Shown: one piece after another, positions 8,717 to 18,080 of the stretch | Layout: every line of letters starts with the position of its first letter | Position numbering within the stretch: position 1 is the first letter of the stretch | Assembly: GCA_003214815.1 (NCBI GenBank) | Contig: QCLE01000006.1 | Location: 22,479-86,478, forward strand | Direction of reading: 5' to 3' | DNA: 64,000 bases | From: Prochlorococcus sp. AG-412-J13 | GTDB lineage: Bacteria; Cyanobacteriota; Cyanobacteriia; PCC-6307; Cyanobiaceae | Made by a program: the position numbers and the translations under genes | The notes under the pieces: generated by a model | The model's database searches: none | What the model saw: only the letters and a program-made list of their open reading frames with translations | Told to the model about the DNA's origin: nothing

Positions 8717-8950
8717 TTAGGCTGCAATATTATAATTTTCTTCAAAGTAAAATTTATTAATTATTTTTCTGCACATTTTTGTATTATAAAGCGCTTTGGG
8801 TTTCCAAGGTTTTTTCTGACCGAGTGGAGAGCTTTTCCAATGAATCCCAGGCTTGAGTATTCCATTTTCACGTAAAAAAGAAAGTTTAATTTCAGTAATT
8901 CCTAATTGTTGCGCGGTTAACTCGGATGAGCTCCATATATCCCCTAACAT
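8717..8950 (-). CDS. Small protein with MerR/excisionase-like helix-turn-helix (77 aa)
   Basis: A short ATG-started gene. Residues about 10-35 (SELTAQQLGITEIKLSFLRENGIL) resemble the two-helix start of a MerR or excisionase winged helix, where a short protein recognises the site at the DNA or is a recombination accessory. The next block PGIHWKSSPLGQKKPWKP is basic and could contact DNA. No recombinase or phage gene lies nearby, so a simple regulator or nucleoid-associated role is more likely. The fold is inferred by eye only. Confidence 0.6.
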   Translation of the reverse strand: MLGDIWSSSELTAQQLGITEIKLSFLRENGILKPGIHWKSSPLGQKKPWKPKALYNTKMCRKIINKFYFEENYNIAA

Positions 8951-9086
8951 TGAATTAAGTAAATATTATTAATCCTTGATAACGTTTATTTTATTTTTTT
9001 GAAAGGGGTAAAACTTTTAAATAACTATAAATTAACAAAAAACCTAGTATTTATAAAGAGAAGAGATTTGAAAGATTTACTTTAAA

Positions 9087-9386
9087 TTAAGAAATATTAA
9101 ATAGAGAATCTTCATTAATAAATATCTCATCAATTTTTTCTTCTTTATTTATGGATTTATAGTTAATGTATTCTTCAGTAATCGATTGAAGCTTTGGAAG
9201 ATTGATCCAACCCTTATGCCAATTTCCACTATTTATTAATTCTTCGTAAGTAGTTTTTATATTAATTTCAGAATCAAGTACAGAAACCATTAAAAAATTA
9301 ATATTTCCTTTTTCTTTAGTCTCATTTACTAAAACAAAATGTCTCAATCCATTTATGGTTTTATTAGAAGTCCAGAAATTTTCCAT
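9087..9386 (-). CDS. Conserved hypothetical protein (99 aa), downstream of hisS
   Basis: An ATG-started soluble protein. A beta-rich first half (NGLRHFVLVNETKEKGNINFLMVSVLDSE) leads to ELINSGNWHKGWINLPKL and an acidic tail. I do not recognise a named family. It begins two bases after the stop of the preceding 97-residue gene, which itself overlaps hisS, so all three are probably one transcript. No signal peptide or membrane helix. Confidence 0.65.
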   Translation of the reverse strand: MENFWTSNKTINGLRHFVLVNETKEKGNINFLMVSVLDSEINIKTTYEELINSGNWHKGWINLPKLQSITEEYINYKSINKEEKIDEIFINEDSLFNIS

Positions 9387-9388
9387 AA

Positions 9389-9679
9389 TTATTTTCTCTT
9401 AATGTTCTTCTCAGAATTTTCTCTAGATATTTTTTTATATTCATTTCTAATTTCGTCTAATAAAAGTTTTCTTCTATCCATATAGTTAACAGAATCTTGT
9501 TTTGATAAGTTATATCTTTCCTTTTTAGTTAAATTCATCCAATTATTAAAATTCTTCTTATTGAAAGTTGTTGATTTTTTAGCCTTCAAAACTTTTTGTT
9601 TTCTATTTAATTTAAGAAAAATCCTTAAATTAAAAAAAATAAATATAAAAGGAAGAATTATCACTAACTTTAAAAGCAT
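9389..9679 (-). CDS. Small membrane-anchored basic protein coupled to hisS (96 aa)
   Basis: One N-terminal hydrophobic helix (about residues 2-20, LLKLVIILPFIFIFFNLRIF) is followed by a very basic cytoplasmic tail rich in Lys, Arg and Asn (KLNRKQKVLKAKKS, NWMNLTKKERYNLSKQDSVN). I prefer the ATG at 9679, which overlaps the hisS stop as TGATG, a typical coupling arrangement; a GTG one codon upstream is also possible. The family is not recognised. The tail's composition would suit contact with RNA or acidic membranes, but that is only a guess. Confidence 0.62.
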   Translation of the reverse strand: MLLKLVIILPFIFIFFNLRIFLKLNRKQKVLKAKKSTTFNKKNFNNWMNLTKKERYNLSKQDSVNYMDRRKLLLDEIRNEYKKISRENSEKNIKRK

Positions 9680-10959
9680 CACTTTGCAAGTAAGTTATTA
9701 TTTATCCACTTTTCTAATTCAATATCATTCTCAAAAGATATAACCTCTTCTTTATTCTCATTACCAGATTGATCAAAGAGCCTTATAATAAATTCCCTTT
9801 TTGCCGCCTCATCATCACCAATAACAATAATACTTTTAGATTTTAGTTTATTAGCCTTTTTAAATTGTTTAGAGAATGAAGATCCACTTAAATCCAACTC
9901 AACTAACAAATCATAATTTCTTAATTTTCTTGATAAATCCATAGCTAATGGTTCAGCAATTAAGCCTTGATTAATAATATAAATATCGGTATTTCTTGGA
10001 ACTTCAAGCTGTTTTCCCGCTAGTAAGATTAGTCTTTCTAAACCAATAGCGAACCCAATTGCCGGGGTATTTGCCCCTCCCATTTGTTTTATTAAATCGT
10101 CGTATCTTCCTCCTCCGCAAACAGTAGCTTGGGAGCCGAGAGCACCACTAGTAATTTCAAAGGCTGTATGGGTGTAATAATCTAAACCTCTTACTAGATT
10201 AAAATTTTCCACATAAGGTATTCTTAAAACCTCTAATTGTTTTTTTAAATCTGAATATCTTTTATGACTTTTTTCAGACAAAAAATTTAATAATCTTGGG
10301 GCATTTTCAAGAGCTTTTTTGGTTTGAATATTCTTAGAGTCCAAAATCCTCAAGGGATTTTTAGTAATCCTATTCTGAGAATCTAAATCTAGAGAATTTT
10401 TATTTATTTCTAGCCATTTTAAAAAGGATTTTTGAAAATTTGATCTATCATCAAGATCACCCAACGTGTTTATTTCAAGATTAAGTTCTTTTATTCCTAA
10501 TTTACCTAATACGTCCCAAGCTAAAGCAATAATTTCAACATCACTTCTAACTGAATCGTATCCTATAAACTCAACACCTAACTGATGAAACTGTCTTTGC
10601 CTGCCTGCTTGAGGTCTTTCATATCGAAACATAGGGCCCATGTACCAAAGTTTTTGAAGAGGATTAGACGACATTCCATTTTGTATTAACGCTCGTGCCA
10701 CGGAGGCAGTTCCTTCAGGCCTAAGAGTGCAGGATCTCTCCCCTCTATCAAGAAATGTATACATTTCCTTACTGACAACATCTGTTCCTTCGCCAATTCC
10801 TCTTATAAATAATTCGGTCATTTCCAATATTGGTGTTCTTATTTCTTTGATACATGCTCTTGCAAGCTGCTCTAATACAATTTTCTCAACGTTCTGCCAC
10901 TTTATTAATTGATCAGGCAATAGGTCTACCGTTCCTCTTAGATTTTTTAAGTTATTCAA
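9679..10959 (-). CDS. hisS: Histidine--tRNA ligase
   Basis: A 426-residue class II synthetase that charges tRNA-His. The N-terminal LRGTVDLLPDQ, motif 2 around FRYERPQAGRQRQFHQLGVE, the RPEGTASVARA block, the histidine-specific LVRGLDYYTHTAFE and motif 3 near AIGFAIGLERL are all present. The C-terminal anticodon-binding domain follows. The length is normal. The start appears to be TTG at 10959, because no ATG or GTG occurs near the conserved N-terminus. Two small genes follow in tight coupling. Confidence 0.97.
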   Translation of the reverse strand: MNNLKNLRGTVDLLPDQLIKWQNVEKIVLEQLARACIKEIRTPILEMTELFIRGIGEGTDVVSKEMYTFLDRGERSCTLRPEGTASVARALIQNGMSSNPLQKLWYMGPMFRYERPQAGRQRQFHQLGVEFIGYDSVRSDVEIIALAWDVLGKLGIKELNLEINTLGDLDDRSNFQKSFLKWLEINKNSLDLDSQNRITKNPLRILDSKNIQTKKALENAPRLLNFLSEKSHKRYSDLKKQLEVLRIPYVENFNLVRGLDYYTHTAFEITSGALGSQATVCGGGRYDDLIKQMGGANTPAIGFAIGLERLILLAGKQLEVPRNTDIYIINQGLIAEPLAMDLSRKLRNYDLLVELDLSGSSFSKQFKKANKLKSKSIIVIGDDEAAKREFIIRLFDQSGNENKEEVISFENDIELEKWINNNLLAK

Positions 10960-11057
10960 AGTTCTAAAAAATAATTCAAAATTTTTAATTTAAATAGAAA
11001 CTAATCTTTGATTGGTTGTTCTGTGAGATAATTTTAATTTAAAATTTAGAAAAACTA

Positions 11058-11480
11058 TTGGAAATTAATAAAAATAAAGAGAATCAGCATTGCGGGACAA
11101 AACCAAAAAAAATTGCTTTTGGAATAGCACCTCTTGGTATAGTTTCAATAGGAATAGTGCCAATGGGAGTTATAAGTATTGGAGTAGTCCCAATGGGTGT
11201 AATTTCTTTTGGCGCAGTAGCGATGGGAATAGTCAATTTATCAGTAGTTGGGATGGGAATTATCTCTGCTGGGGTTACTACTATGGGAATATGGGAGTAT
11301 TCACCTAATTCTCAAAACAATCATCATAATCATTCCAAACAAATTTCAAATTCAAACAAGGAAAATATTATGTCAGATCTATTTAACACTAAAGAAGAAG
11401 CTGAAAAGGCTGCCTCAAAATACGGATGTATTGGAGCCCATAAAATGGGTAATAAATGGATGCCCTGTAAGATGCATTAA
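11058..11480 (+). CDS. Decapeptide-repeat protein with C-terminal DUF3721 domain
   Basis: A 140-residue protein read from a TTG (the preceding in-frame stop is at 11040-11042). Residues 21-80 are six tandem ten-residue repeats of the form hydrophobic-G-V-V-P-M-G-V-I-S (for example IGIVPMGVIS then IGVVPMGVIS). A His/Asn-rich linker (NNHHNHSKQ) leads to the last 36 residues, a DUF3721-type module with LFNTKEEAEKAASKYGC, GAHKMGNKWMPCKMH and conserved Cys and His. An in-frame ATG at 11371 could start the DUF3721 part separately. The repeats might form a beta-solenoid or a membrane-embedded sheet. Function unknown. Confidence 0.72.
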   Translation: MEINKNKENQHCGTKPKKIAFGIAPLGIVSIGIVPMGVISIGVVPMGVISFGAVAMGIVNLSVVGMGIISAGVTTMGIWEYSPNSQNNHHNHSKQISNSNKENIMSDLFNTKEEAEKAASKYGCIGAHKMGNKWMPCKMH

Positions 11481-11510
11481 ATATTTTCCTAGTCAAAGAT
11501 TTAATAAATA

Positions 11511-12290
11511 TTAATTCAAAATCTCTACTCTAAAATCAAGATTTTTTGCCTCTTCAGTAGTTAATTTTCTTGACCAAGCTCCTTGCACAGGACTATTCCA
11601 TCTGAACCCAGCATTTTTAGCTAAAGACCTATCTTCATAACTAACCAATGCCTTGTATAAGAACCTCGGCTCAATAGCTTTAAGTAAAATTGCCTCTAAA
11701 TTTTCACATTTTTTGAAAACCTCTGAAATATAAAAGCAATCAGATAAAGCTCTGTGCAAACTCCAAACTGGTATTGAAAAAGATAAAGCCAGATCTGTTA
11801 CTGAAGGCCTAGTTTTTAATGATTTTTGAAAAGACCAGTTAATATCCTCTAAACTACATATCCATTTTTTATTAAGCTGAGGCAATCTTCCTTTCCCAAA
11901 CCATTTCTTATCAAACTCTACATTATGGGCAACAATGAAATCCGAACAATCAACAAGTTTTAGAAAGAAATTCAATCCATCTTCCCATGGTTGAGATATA
12001 TTAGTTACTTCTGCAGAAATCCCATTTACATGTTCAGCTTCATTTTTATTAACTGGTAATAAAAATGAAACTTGTGAAAGTACACACTTAAAAGATACAT
12101 CAAATAGGATACAACCTATTTCTATTACTTCATCTTTATTTCCGTCTAAACCTGTTGTTTCAGTGTCAAGAATTAAAATTTTTTCAATTTTTTTTCTTTG
12201 ATTAGTAACACTCTCTTCAGAGGGATCACTAGTAATTTGATCACGAAGAAAATCCAATTGATTTAATTCTTTTTTATTAAACAGTTCCAA
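11511..12290 (-). CDS. DEDDh 3'-5' exonuclease (DnaQ-like) with extra C-terminal motif
   Basis: A 259-residue protein with the exonuclease fold of the DNA polymerase III epsilon family. The catalytic set is visible: Asp42 and Glu44 in ILDTETTGL, Asp127 in AHNVEFD, and His179 with Asp184 in HRALSD (DEDDh type). After the nuclease core, residues about 219-245 read EDRSLAKNAGFRWNSP then AWSRKL. This resembles a short module seen on DNA-processing proteins in which an aromatic/Arg-Trp strand packs with a second Trp. It may trim DNA or RNA in repair. The start is TTG at 12290; an in-frame TAA lies just upstream. Confidence 0.85.
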   Translation of the reverse strand: MELFNKKELNQLDFLRDQITSDPSEESVTNQRKKIEKILILDTETTGLDGNKDEVIEIGCILFDVSFKCVLSQVSFLLPVNKNEAEHVNGISAEVTNISQPWEDGLNFFLKLVDCSDFIVAHNVEFDKKWFGKGRLPQLNKKWICSLEDINWSFQKSLKTRPSVTDLALSFSIPVWSLHRALSDCFYISEVFKKCENLEAILLKAIEPRFLYKALVSYEDRSLAKNAGFRWNSPVQGAWSRKLTTEEAKNLDFRVEILN

Positions 12291-12409
12291 ATAGCTAAAA
12301 ATACTTTAATTATATCTTGCCGCATTTAATAAATATTTTTTTTAAATTAATATAAATTAAGAATATTGATCAGAAAATAATTCTTGAAACATTCTTAGAT
12401 TTATAAAAG

Positions 12410-13132
12410 ATGACTTTTACAAAATATCAATTTAACAATTTTTGTTATTGGCCTTCAAATCCTAAAAAAATTTTGGAATTTATTGGTGGAAGTTATCTAG
12501 CTTCTAAGCCAGATTTAACTTATAGAAGATTCATAGAAAGTTTAATTAATAAAAATTATGCAGTACATGCATATAAATACACTCCACAATTTGATCACCA
12601 ACAACTTGCCATCAAAGCATGGAAGGATTTTAAGAATTGCCGAATATCTTTATCTAAGAGAATAGGGGCATCAATTCCTACAATAAGAATTGGTCATAGC
12701 CTAGGCAGTAAACTTCATTTAATTTCTCCTGATGGTGGAAGAAATTGCGAAAAATTCATATCTATTAGTTTTAACAACTTTAGTGCTAACAAATCAATTC
12801 CATTATTGAAACAAATTTCTCAAAAATTAGAATTTAATAGTGAATTCAGCCCAAGTCCTGAAAAAACTTTGCAATTAATTAAAAAAACATATAATCAAAA
12901 AAATAACTTCCTCATAAAATTCAAGTCAGACGAATTAGATCAAACAGATAACTTATTTTCTTGTCTAAAAGCAAGAAAAGAAGATAATTCTAAGGGGATA
13001 ATGCTAAAAGGCACACATACTATAATTGCAAGTGCAGGACTAAGAGAAAATTTTTTAGGAGACTGGGCCGATGATGAATTCAAAAGAAATACTATAAAAA
13101 AAATTTCCAATTTAATTGATGAATCTGATTAG
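12410..13132 (+). CDS. DUF1350 family protein, alpha/beta-hydrolase-like
   Basis: A 240-residue protein of the cyanobacteria/plastid DUF1350 family. [20 protein letters not shown] is the family's N-terminal hallmark, and [11 protein letters not shown] carries the nucleophile-elbow serine (GHSLG) of alpha/beta hydrolases. A His in [10 protein letters not shown] may complete the triad, but substrate and activity are unknown. It starts at ATG and its stop interlocks with the acs stop (13129-13132). Confidence 0.85.
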   Translation: MTFTKYQFNNFCYWPSNPKKILEFIGGSYLASKPDLTYRRFIESLINKNYAVHAYKYTPQFDHQQLAIKAWKDFKNCRISLSKRIGASIPTIRIGHSLGSKLHLISPDGGRNCEKFISISFNNFSANKSIPLLKQISQKLEFNSEFSPSPEKTLQLIKKTYNQKNNFLIKFKSDELDQTDNLFSCLKARKEDNSKGIMLKGTHTIIASAGLRENFLGDWADDEFKRNTIKKISNLIDESD

Positions 13133-15111
13133 GACAATTCTTTCAACTTTTCCAAAACCGAACTATCTTCAAGAGTGCTTATATCTCCACTGATTTTTTC
13201 TCCAGCAGCCAAAGATCTCAAAATTCTCCTCATAATTTTTCCACTACGTGTTTTAGGAAGGGAGTCAGAAATTATTATTTTATCAGGCTTTGCGATAATT
13301 CCAATTTCATTAACAACATGTTTCTTTAAATTCTCCACTAATTCTGGAGAACTATTCACATCTTTCTCTAGAGATACAAAAGCAAATATAACTTCACCTT
13401 TTAAATCATCTTTTCTACCCACAACAGCAGACTCTGCAACTGATTTATGACTTACCAAAGCAGATTCTATTTCCATTGTTCCTAAACGATGTCCTGAAAC
13501 ACTAATGACATCATCAACTCTTCCCATAATCCATATATAACCATCTTCATCAATCCGTGCTCCATCTCCAGCAAAATAAACATTTTTTTCTCCACTAAAG
13601 GAAATATATTCCCAATAACTCTCCAAATATCTCTTTGAATTACCATGAATTGTTCTCATCATTCCTGGCCAAGGCTTCTTAATAATTAAATATCCACCAT
13701 CATTTTTCATTACCTTTTCTCCATTCTTATCAACCACTTCAACTTCGATTCCTGGTAAAGGGTAAGTAGCTGAACCTGGCTTTGTAGCAACGACTCCAGG
13801 CAAGGGACTTATCATTACACCACCAGTCTCAGTTTGCCACCAAGTATCAACAATAGGGCATTTATTTTTACCAATAACATCTTTGTACCAAATCCATGCT
13901 TCAGGATTAATTGGTTCTCCAACTGTTCCCAAAAGTCTAAGACTCTCCAGATTATATTTATCAGGGATTTCACGACCAGACTTCATAAATGCTCTTATTG
14001 CAGTTGGTGCAGTATAAAAAATAGAAACCTTATATTTTTGAACAATTTCCCAAAAAGCCCCTAAATTAGAGGGCCTTGGCACCCCCTCAAACATTAAGGT
14101 TGTAGCACCATTAGATAAGGGCCCATAAACTATGTAACTATGGCCTGTAATCCAACCAACATCAGCAGTACACCAGTAAATGTCGTCATCTTTTAAATCA
14201 AAAATCCATTTAAATGTCAAATGGGTCCAAAGATTATAACCACCTGTAGTATGAACTACACCTTTGGGCTTCCCAGTAGAGCCTGAAGTATAAAGAATAA
14301 AAAGTCTATCTTCGCTATTCATTATTTCTGGTTCACACTGATCTTTTTGATCTTTTAATAATTCGTGCCACCATAAATCTCTATCATCAACCATCAAAAT
14401 ATTTTTTTTGGTTCGTTGAACAACAACTACTTTTTCAACAACTTTATCTGCCCCACTTTCAATTGCCATATCAACTGCTTGCTTAAGTTCAATCAACTTA
14501 TCTTTTCTAAAGCCACCATCCGCAGTAATAACAAATCTTGCGTTTCCATCAATTAGTCTATCTTTCAAAGCTTCTGAAGAAAATCCTCCAAATACAACCG
14601 AATGAGGCGCGCCAATTCTTGCACAAGCCAACATCGCAAACATCGCTTCAGGAATCATTGGCATATAAATACATACCAAATCTCCTTTTTTTACTCCAAT
14701 TGCTTTTAATGCATTAGCAGCTTTACATACCTCTTTTAAAAGTTCTTCATAAGTATATTTTTTGCTATCTCCAGGTTCACCTTCCCATATAAGTGCAGTC
14801 TTTCCTCCAAGTCCTCTTTTAATGTGTCTATCTAAGCAGTTATATGTAATATTGAGTTTCCCTTCTTTAAACCATTTAAAAAAGGGAGCATTATCGCTAT
14901 CTAATACAGTTTGAAATGGCTCAAACCAATCTAATTCAGATTTTGCAAAAGTTTCCCAAAATTGAATAGGATTATTTGATGCTTGTTTTTTTAGACTTAT
15001 TAATTCTTCTTGAGAACTAATATTTGAGTTTTCTGCAAATTCTTTTGATGGAGGGAAAATTCTCTTTTCTTCGAGTATGTTATTGATTGAATTTTTTTTA
15101 TCTAATGACAT
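13129..15111 (-). CDS. acs: Acetyl-coenzyme A synthetase
   Basis: A 660-residue adenylate-forming enzyme that converts acetate, ATP and CoA to acetyl-CoA. The AMP-binding loop is [26 protein letters not shown] is the acetate-specific A5 motif, [21 protein letters not shown] carries the A8 hinge, and the acylatable lysine lies in [13 protein letters not shown] near the C-terminus. The length and order are full and normal. It starts at ATG, 93 bases after the sds stop, so it may be the last gene of the comB-to-sds run or separately expressed. Confidence 0.97.
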   Translation of the reverse strand: MSLDKKNSINNILEEKRIFPPSKEFAENSNISSQEELISLKKQASNNPIQFWETFAKSELDWFEPFQTVLDSDNAPFFKWFKEGKLNITYNCLDRHIKRGLGGKTALIWEGEPGDSKKYTYEELLKEVCKAANALKAIGVKKGDLVCIYMPMIPEAMFAMLACARIGAPHSVVFGGFSSEALKDRLIDGNARFVITADGGFRKDKLIELKQAVDMAIESGADKVVEKVVVVQRTKKNILMVDDRDLWWHELLKDQKDQCEPEIMNSEDRLFILYTSGSTGKPKGVVHTTGGYNLWTHLTFKWIFDLKDDDIYWCTADVGWITGHSYIVYGPLSNGATTLMFEGVPRPSNLGAFWEIVQKYKVSIFYTAPTAIRAFMKSGREIPDKYNLESLRLLGTVGEPINPEAWIWYKDVIGKNKCPIVDTWWQTETGGVMISPLPGVVATKPGSATYPLPGIEVEVVDKNGEKVMKNDGGYLIIKKPWPGMMRTIHGNSKRYLESYWEYISFSGEKNVYFAGDGARIDEDGYIWIMGRVDDVISVSGHRLGTMEIESALVSHKSVAESAVVGRKDDLKGEVIFAFVSLEKDVNSSPELVENLKKHVVNEIGIIAKPDKIIISDSLPKTRSGKIMRRILRSLAAGEKISGDISTLEDSSVLEKLKELS

Positions 15112-15204
15112 TAAATAAATCTATGCTTAATAAACTTAGTCGAAAAATTAATGGTTTTCAAAAATTTTAATATTAATTTAGCTGGAATAATTTTTTTAAA
15201 AGAT

Positions 15205-16176
15205 CTAATAAATACGGCTTAGAACAAATTCTGGAAGAGCCATTAAAGCCCTTTTATATTCTGAATCAGGGAGCCAAACTAAAGCTTCTTTAGAAAGCAT
15301 TGCAAAATCCTCAGCTAGTTTTCTGGAACTTTCGATAGCTTTAGAGTTCATAATAATACTAAGGGCATTATCTAAATCATCTTTTTCAGCAAGTTCTCTA
15401 TTAATAAGAACAGACAATTTTTTATTTTCTTCTAAGGCATATAAAACTGGTGCAGTAAGATAACCACTTGCAAGATCACTTACAGCAGGTTTACCGAGTT
15501 GTTTATCATTTCCAGTAAAGTCGAGTATGTCATCCACAACTTGAAAAGCCAAGCCAATATTTTTGCCAAAATCGTACAAAGATGTTAATTTTTCATCTTT
15601 AAGTCCACTCAAAACTCCAGCTGCTTTAGAGCTATTGGCTATTAACGATGCAGTTTTACAATAGCTTTTATTAATATATTTTGAAAAAGATTGAGCAGAG
15701 TCGAATCTATTGAGATTTTGTTTAATTTCACCTTCTGCTAAATCCATTATTACCCTGCTAAGTAATTTAACTACATTTACATTATCAAGATTTGCAAGGT
15801 GCCAACTTGCTTGAGCAAATAAGAAATCACCTGCCAAAACAGCTACTCTAGTGTTAAATCTGCTATGTACTGTATCAACGCCTCGTCTTGTAGAGGCCTC
15901 ATCAACAACATCATCATGGACTAATGATGCTGTATGAATCATCTCAGTTATCTCAGCAAGCCTTTTATGTTTACTTGTTAAAAAATATTCAGGAGATATT
16001 GCTTTTGAAATTAATAAGACGATACCTGGTCTAAGTCTTTTACCCCCAGCACTAAAGAGATGTTCTGCTGCGGCTTGGAGAATTGGATGACCAGCTCCAA
16101 TTAAATTTTTCAGTTCAAGAATAAGATCATCAAGATCATTTTCAACTGGTTGTAGTAGTTCTGTTACTGTATTCAT
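15205..16176 (-). CDS. sds: Solanesyl diphosphate synthase (plastoquinone side chain)
   Basis: A trans-polyprenyl synthase that extends isoprenoid chains for plastoquinone. The first aspartate-rich motif is LVHDDVVDEASTRRG and the second is FQVVDDILDFTG; GGKRLRPGIVLL matches the allylic-substrate Arg site. I set the start at the second ATG (16176) rather than 16188, because GAGGT lies six bases upstream of it as a good Shine-Dalgarno and falls inside the longer frame. That gives 323 residues. It follows murI closely on the same strand. Confidence 0.93.
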   Translation of the reverse strand: MNTVTELLQPVENDLDDLILELKNLIGAGHPILQAAAEHLFSAGGKRLRPGIVLLISKAISPEYFLTSKHKRLAEITEMIHTASLVHDDVVDEASTRRGVDTVHSRFNTRVAVLAGDFLFAQASWHLANLDNVNVVKLLSRVIMDLAEGEIKQNLNRFDSAQSFSKYINKSYCKTASLIANSSKAAGVLSGLKDEKLTSLYDFGKNIGLAFQVVDDILDFTGNDKQLGKPAVSDLASGYLTAPVLYALEENKKLSVLINRELAEKDDLDNALSIIMNSKAIESSRKLAEDFAMLSKEALVWLPDSEYKRALMALPEFVLSRIY

Positions 16177-16203
16177 GATTGACCTCATCTATATATTAAG
16201 GAA

Positions 16204-16998
16204 TCAAACATTGCTTCGGAGGTTAACTAACCTAATTTCTTTATTAATTTCAAACCAAAATTTTACTTTTTTGAAAAATACATCTTTTTCTGAAGTAACA
16301 AAGAATTCTACATTTTCATAAGAAAGACTTTCATAACAGGCAGTTTTTGGAATAGCAAAAGATTCATTAAATTTTTTTATTAATGCTACCGATGGATCAA
16401 TAATTTTTATATTTGAATCTAATTTTTTTCTTAAAAAGTCATAAATCAAAGGATAGTGACTACATCCAAGTATTAATTCTTCAATATTTTTGTTTATTAG
16501 TGGTCTTAAGTATAAATCCGAAAGATAATTCAACTTATCATGATTTAATTTTTCTTTTTCAATTTCTGATACAAATTCTGGACATTCTTGCTGAAATATT
16601 TTCGTTTTCTCTTTTTTAGAATTTATAGCGTTTTTATAATATGATGATCGAACAGTTGTTCGTGTTGCTAGGACACCAATTATTTGTTTATCAACTACTT
16701 CCGATACTGAATTTATAAGGTCAAAACAAGGGGCCTTTAAGTTATCTTTAAGAATATCGAGTGCGCATGCATTTGTAGTATTACAAGCTACTAAAAGTGC
16801 ATCCAAATTCTTATCTTCAAAAAAATTGCAAATCTCTTTTGCAATTAGTCTTATCTCTTTAAAATTTTTACTACCAAAAGGTATTCTTTTTGTATCCGCC
16901 AAATAAAAAACTTTTACATCTTTACGTGTTTTTAGTAAAGAATTAAGGATAGTAAAACCACCTATACCACTGTCAAATATACCTATTTTAAGCTTCAC
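16204..16998 (-). CDS. murI: Glutamate racemase
   Basis: A 264-residue enzyme making D-glutamate for peptidoglycan. IGIFDSGIGGFTIL is the N-terminal signature. The two catalytic cysteines sit in VACNTTNA and LGCSHYPLI, the expected paired acid/base residues. It starts at GTG, which overlaps the amidase stop as GTGA. Murein enzymes flanking each other (amidase upstream) fit a wall-linked transcript. Confidence 0.95.
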   Translation of the reverse strand: MKLKIGIFDSGIGGFTILNSLLKTRKDVKVFYLADTKRIPFGSKNFKEIRLIAKEICNFFEDKNLDALLVACNTTNACALDILKDNLKAPCFDLINSVSEVVDKQIIGVLATRTTVRSSYYKNAINSKKEKTKIFQQECPEFVSEIEKEKLNHDKLNYLSDLYLRPLINKNIEELILGCSHYPLIYDFLRKKLDSNIKIIDPSVALIKKFNESFAIPKTACYESLSYENVEFFVTSEKDVFFKKVKFWFEINKEIRLVNLRSNV

Positions 16999-18080
16999 CC
17001 TATTTTGTACAGATATTCAAGAATGCCTTTTGCAATTGCATAAGCTAATCTTTTACGATGCGTTGTTTTTTCTAATCTTCTTGCATCTAATCTCCCCGTT
17101 AAAAATCCAATTTCTACAAGAACTGCAGGCATCCTAGTATTTTTAATTACGTAAAATCTACCTTGTTTAACGCCTCGATCAGGACTCCCAGGAGAAACTC
17201 TTAGAATTTGTTTTTGAATGTTTTTAGCGAGTAACCTACCTCTCCAACCTCTATAGTAAAAGGTTTCCAATCCATTAATATCCCTTCTTTTACCTCTTGA
17301 GGCATTTGCATGAATACTTACAAAGATATCTGCATCCATATTATTAGCAAAGGAAACTCTTGGATGTAAATCCAAATCAACTTCATTTTTTCTGGTTAAC
17401 CTTACTTTGACACTTTTCTCAGACAGTAATTTTTTAACTATTTTGGAAACCTCCAGTACAACATCTGTTTCCCTAATACCACCTATACCTATTGCTCCTG
17501 GATCAGGACCTCCGTGCCCTGGGTCGATAATAACCGAAAATTTGTTTTGTTTTACGTCTGGTAATTTCAAGAAATGATAATCACTTTTCTTCTTATGAAT
17601 TAATTTTTGATTTTCTTTGATATTTCTTATTCTATTAACAACTACGCCTTCACCAATCTTCTTAAAAGGATCTTTTGGGTTAAATAGTTTAATTCTCCAC
17701 CTGTTTTGATCTAAGCCAACCAATCGCCAAGTCAAAGGGTTCAAAAAAGCTTCTTCCTTAAATTCAACTACCAGTCTTGTTTTACCCTTATTTGGTTTGC
17801 CTAATCTAATTTCTTTTACTGGGCCATTACCTTTAATTGATCTTGGGTTTTTTAATTCTCCTGGAAAATCCACCCAAAATCTATCGCCAGATATTAGGTT
17901 AGCCTTCTGAAAGTATGCTTTTAAATTTGTATTTGATTTAGTTCTTAATTCTAAAGTCCCATCAGTTTTTATCGCCCATGCTGCCAGAGCACTTGAAGAT
18001 TTAACTGGGAGGATAGAAGAATTTAAAAATAAAAAAACGGATAAATAACGAAAAAGTTTTTTATCTAAAAACTTTATCAT
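16995..18080 (-). CDS. amiC: N-acetylmuramoyl-L-alanine amidase (AmiC type) with N-terminal AMIN-like domain
   Basis: A 361-residue exported wall hydrolase that cuts the amide between muramic acid and L-alanine. A signal-peptide-like hydrophobic stretch occupies residues about 8-32. A beta-rich AMIN-like region follows (WVDFPGELKNP, LVVEFKEE). The catalytic Amidase_3 domain begins at IIDPGHGGPDPGAIG (zinc His and Glu), continues with SIHANAS and ends at AVLVEIGFLTG (catalytic Glu). It starts at ATG. It overlaps the nitrilase stop by one base and the murI start by four, so the three genes are translationally coupled. Confidence 0.94.
   Translation of the reverse strand: MIKFLDKKLFRYLSVFLFLNSSILPVKSSSALAAWAIKTDGTLELRTKSNTNLKAYFQKANLISGDRFWVDFPGELKNPRSIKGNGPVKEIRLGKPNKGKTRLVVEFKEEAFLNPLTWRLVGLDQNRWRIKLFNPKDPFKKIGEGVVVNRIRNIKENQKLIHKKKSDYHFLKLPDVKQNKFSVIIDPGHGGPDPGAIGIGGIRETDVVLEVSKIVKKLLSEKSVKVRLTRKNEVDLDLHPRVSFANNMDADIFVSIHANASRGKRRDINGLETFYYRGWRGRLLAKNIQKQILRVSPGSPDRGVKQGRFYVIKNTRMPAVLVEIGFLTGRLDARRLEKTTHRKRLAYAIAKGILEYLYKIG

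Noticed and set aside
8717..8950. Treating the small HTH protein as a phage excisionase
   Set aside because: No integrase or other mobile-element gene is nearby.
11090..11514. Alternate-frame ORFs over the decapeptide-repeat gene
   Set aside because: Only the frame from 11,058 gives regular repeats and the DUF3721 tail; the others are by-products of the 30-base repeat.
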